64,000 nt of DNA from a bacterium. GTDB lineage: Bacteria; Gemmatimonadota; Gemmatimonadetes; Gemmatimonadales; Gemmatimonadaceae. The DNA is taken from NCBI GenBank assembly GCA_027484025.1, contig JAIXTI010000197.1, positions 41,098 through 105,097 of the forward strand, in the 5' to 3' direction. Within the stretch, counting starts at the first letter, position 1, and each line of letters starts with the position of its first letter. Positions 63,524 to 64,000 of this stretch are shown piece after piece. The notes under the pieces were generated by a model. The model searched no databases, was not told the DNA's origin, and saw only the letters and a program-made list of their open reading frames with translations. The position numbers and the translations under genes were made by a program.

Positions 63524-64000
63524 ATGCGCGTAGTGCGTTCCATCCTCACACTCTCGCTGTTGCTGGTGGCAGCGTGTGGCGATCCCAGTTCATCGCCCAC
63601 ACCCACGCCGACACTGCCACAGCCCGCCGCAGTCGCTTCGGTGATCCTCACCGGTACGCCAACGGCCACCGTCTTGCCTGGCACCAACGTCACCGTGACC
63701 GCAGTAACCCGCGACGCGGCGGGGAACACGCTGACCGGCAGAACCATCACGTGGCTCTCCGCGACACCGGCGGTTGCGACGGTGAACAACGGCGTCGTGA
63801 CCGCGGTGGCGCCTGGATCGAGCATCATCAGTGCGACCAGTGAGGGACAGAGCGCTTCGTTCCAGCTGACCGTGGCTAACGTACCCGTCTCGTCGGTGAC
63901 ACTCACCGGTACGCCAACGGCCACCGTCTTGCCTGGCACCAACGTCACCGTGACCGCAGTAACCCGCGACGCGGCGGGGAACACGCTGACCGGCAGAACC
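63524..64000 (+). CDS. Ig-like (BIG2) repeat lipoprotein, 5' part
   Basis: The gene runs off the window after 159 codons. The signal peptide ends with lipobox LLVAACGD, followed by a Ser/Thr/Pro linker and Ig-like repeats of the bacterial BIG2 type (SVILTGTPTATVLPGTNVTVTA, ATPAVATVNNGVVTAVAPG). One repeat is 85 residues; the second starts with an identical 99-bp DNA segment. It is probably a surface protein built of many such units. Confidence 0.85.
   Translation, partial: MRVVRSILTLSLLLVAACGDPSSSPTPTPTLPQPAAVASVILTGTPTATVLPGTNVTVTAVTRDAAGNTLTGRTITWLSATPAVATVNNGVVTAVAPGSSIISATSEGQSASFQLTVANVPVSSVTLTGTPTATVLPGTNVTVTAVTRDAAGNTLTGRT
63647..64000 (+). repeat. Exact 255-bp-period tandem repeat in the Ig-like gene
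   Basis: Bases 63647-63745 and 63902-64000 are identical over all 99 bp, exactly 255 bp (85 codons) apart. Identity continues to the edge of the window. The intervening bases encode the second half of the Ig-like domain. Confidence 0.9.

Overview
The window is GC-rich chromosomal DNA from a free-living, aerobic, Gram-negative heterotroph, most likely of the Gemmatimonadota (inference). The basis is a SusC/SusD outer-membrane pair, a large TonB receptor, many lipoproteins, a Ser/Thr kinase with a TolB-like sensor tail, secreted S9 and P1 peptidases, a haem A synthase and many secreted amidohydrolases and esterases. No rRNA operon, plasmid function, complete prophage or CRISPR array was seen.

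Layout. 0-12.1 kb: a TonB receptor with Fur-like half-sites over its start codon, queD, a lipoprotein, an HD-domain protein, an isoquinoline/aldehyde oxidoreductase-type molybdenum enzyme pair, an EamA transporter, an Old Yellow Enzyme, and an amidohydrolase/SDR pair. 12.3-18.7 kb: an accessory island in the 3' end of a tRNA-Phe gene. The last 42 nt of the tRNA (plus 4 flanking bases) occur three times as a 46-bp identical direct repeat, splitting the island into two stacked segments. The left one carries small secreted proteins and a HigBA toxin-antitoxin module. The right one carries a HipBA module with six tandem operators, an AbiEi-like regulator behind two perfect palindromes, and a truncated tyrosine recombinase fused to an unrelated domain. 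Each att copy has a nearby pair of identical 9-bp repeats spaced exactly 22 bp apart, the best candidates for recombinase arm sites.

18.8-30.3 kb: queF, rhomboid protease, D-Ala-D-Ala ligase, an ECF sigma factor operon whose second protein ends in a glycogen-binding-type (CBM48-like) domain, a pentapeptide-repeat protein, a beta-barrel-like protein with a related CBM48-like tail, haem A synthase, an esterase and NADP isocitrate dehydrogenase. 30.4-35.9 kb: a ThuA-glucose/sorbosone dehydrogenase fusion and an S9 peptidase bracketed by two copies of a ~205-bp near-perfect palindromic element; a third copy lies near 2.9 kb. 35.9-41.2 kb: an overlapping gene pair encoding an APC amino-acid permease and a 1324-residue Pls/PosA-type non-ribosomal peptide synthetase (adenylation, carrier, multi-pass membrane and hexapeptide acyltransferase-like regions), a candidate amino-acid homopolymer synthetase. 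41.2-51.4 kb: esterase, P1 peptidase, Uma2 protein, N-acyl-D-amino-acid deacylase and the SusD/SusC pair. 51.6-64 kb: a multicopper oxidase with copper motifs in permuted order, a REP-like hairpin beside a gene remnant, thioesterase, CPBP protease, succinate-semialdehyde dehydrogenase, the kinase, several exported proteins of unknown function, and the start of an Ig-like repeat lipoprotein that runs off the window.

Most of the window is ordinary chromosome. The unusual parts are the tRNA-Phe island with its operators, the dispersed palindromic element, the Pls-like synthetase and the permuted multicopper oxidase.
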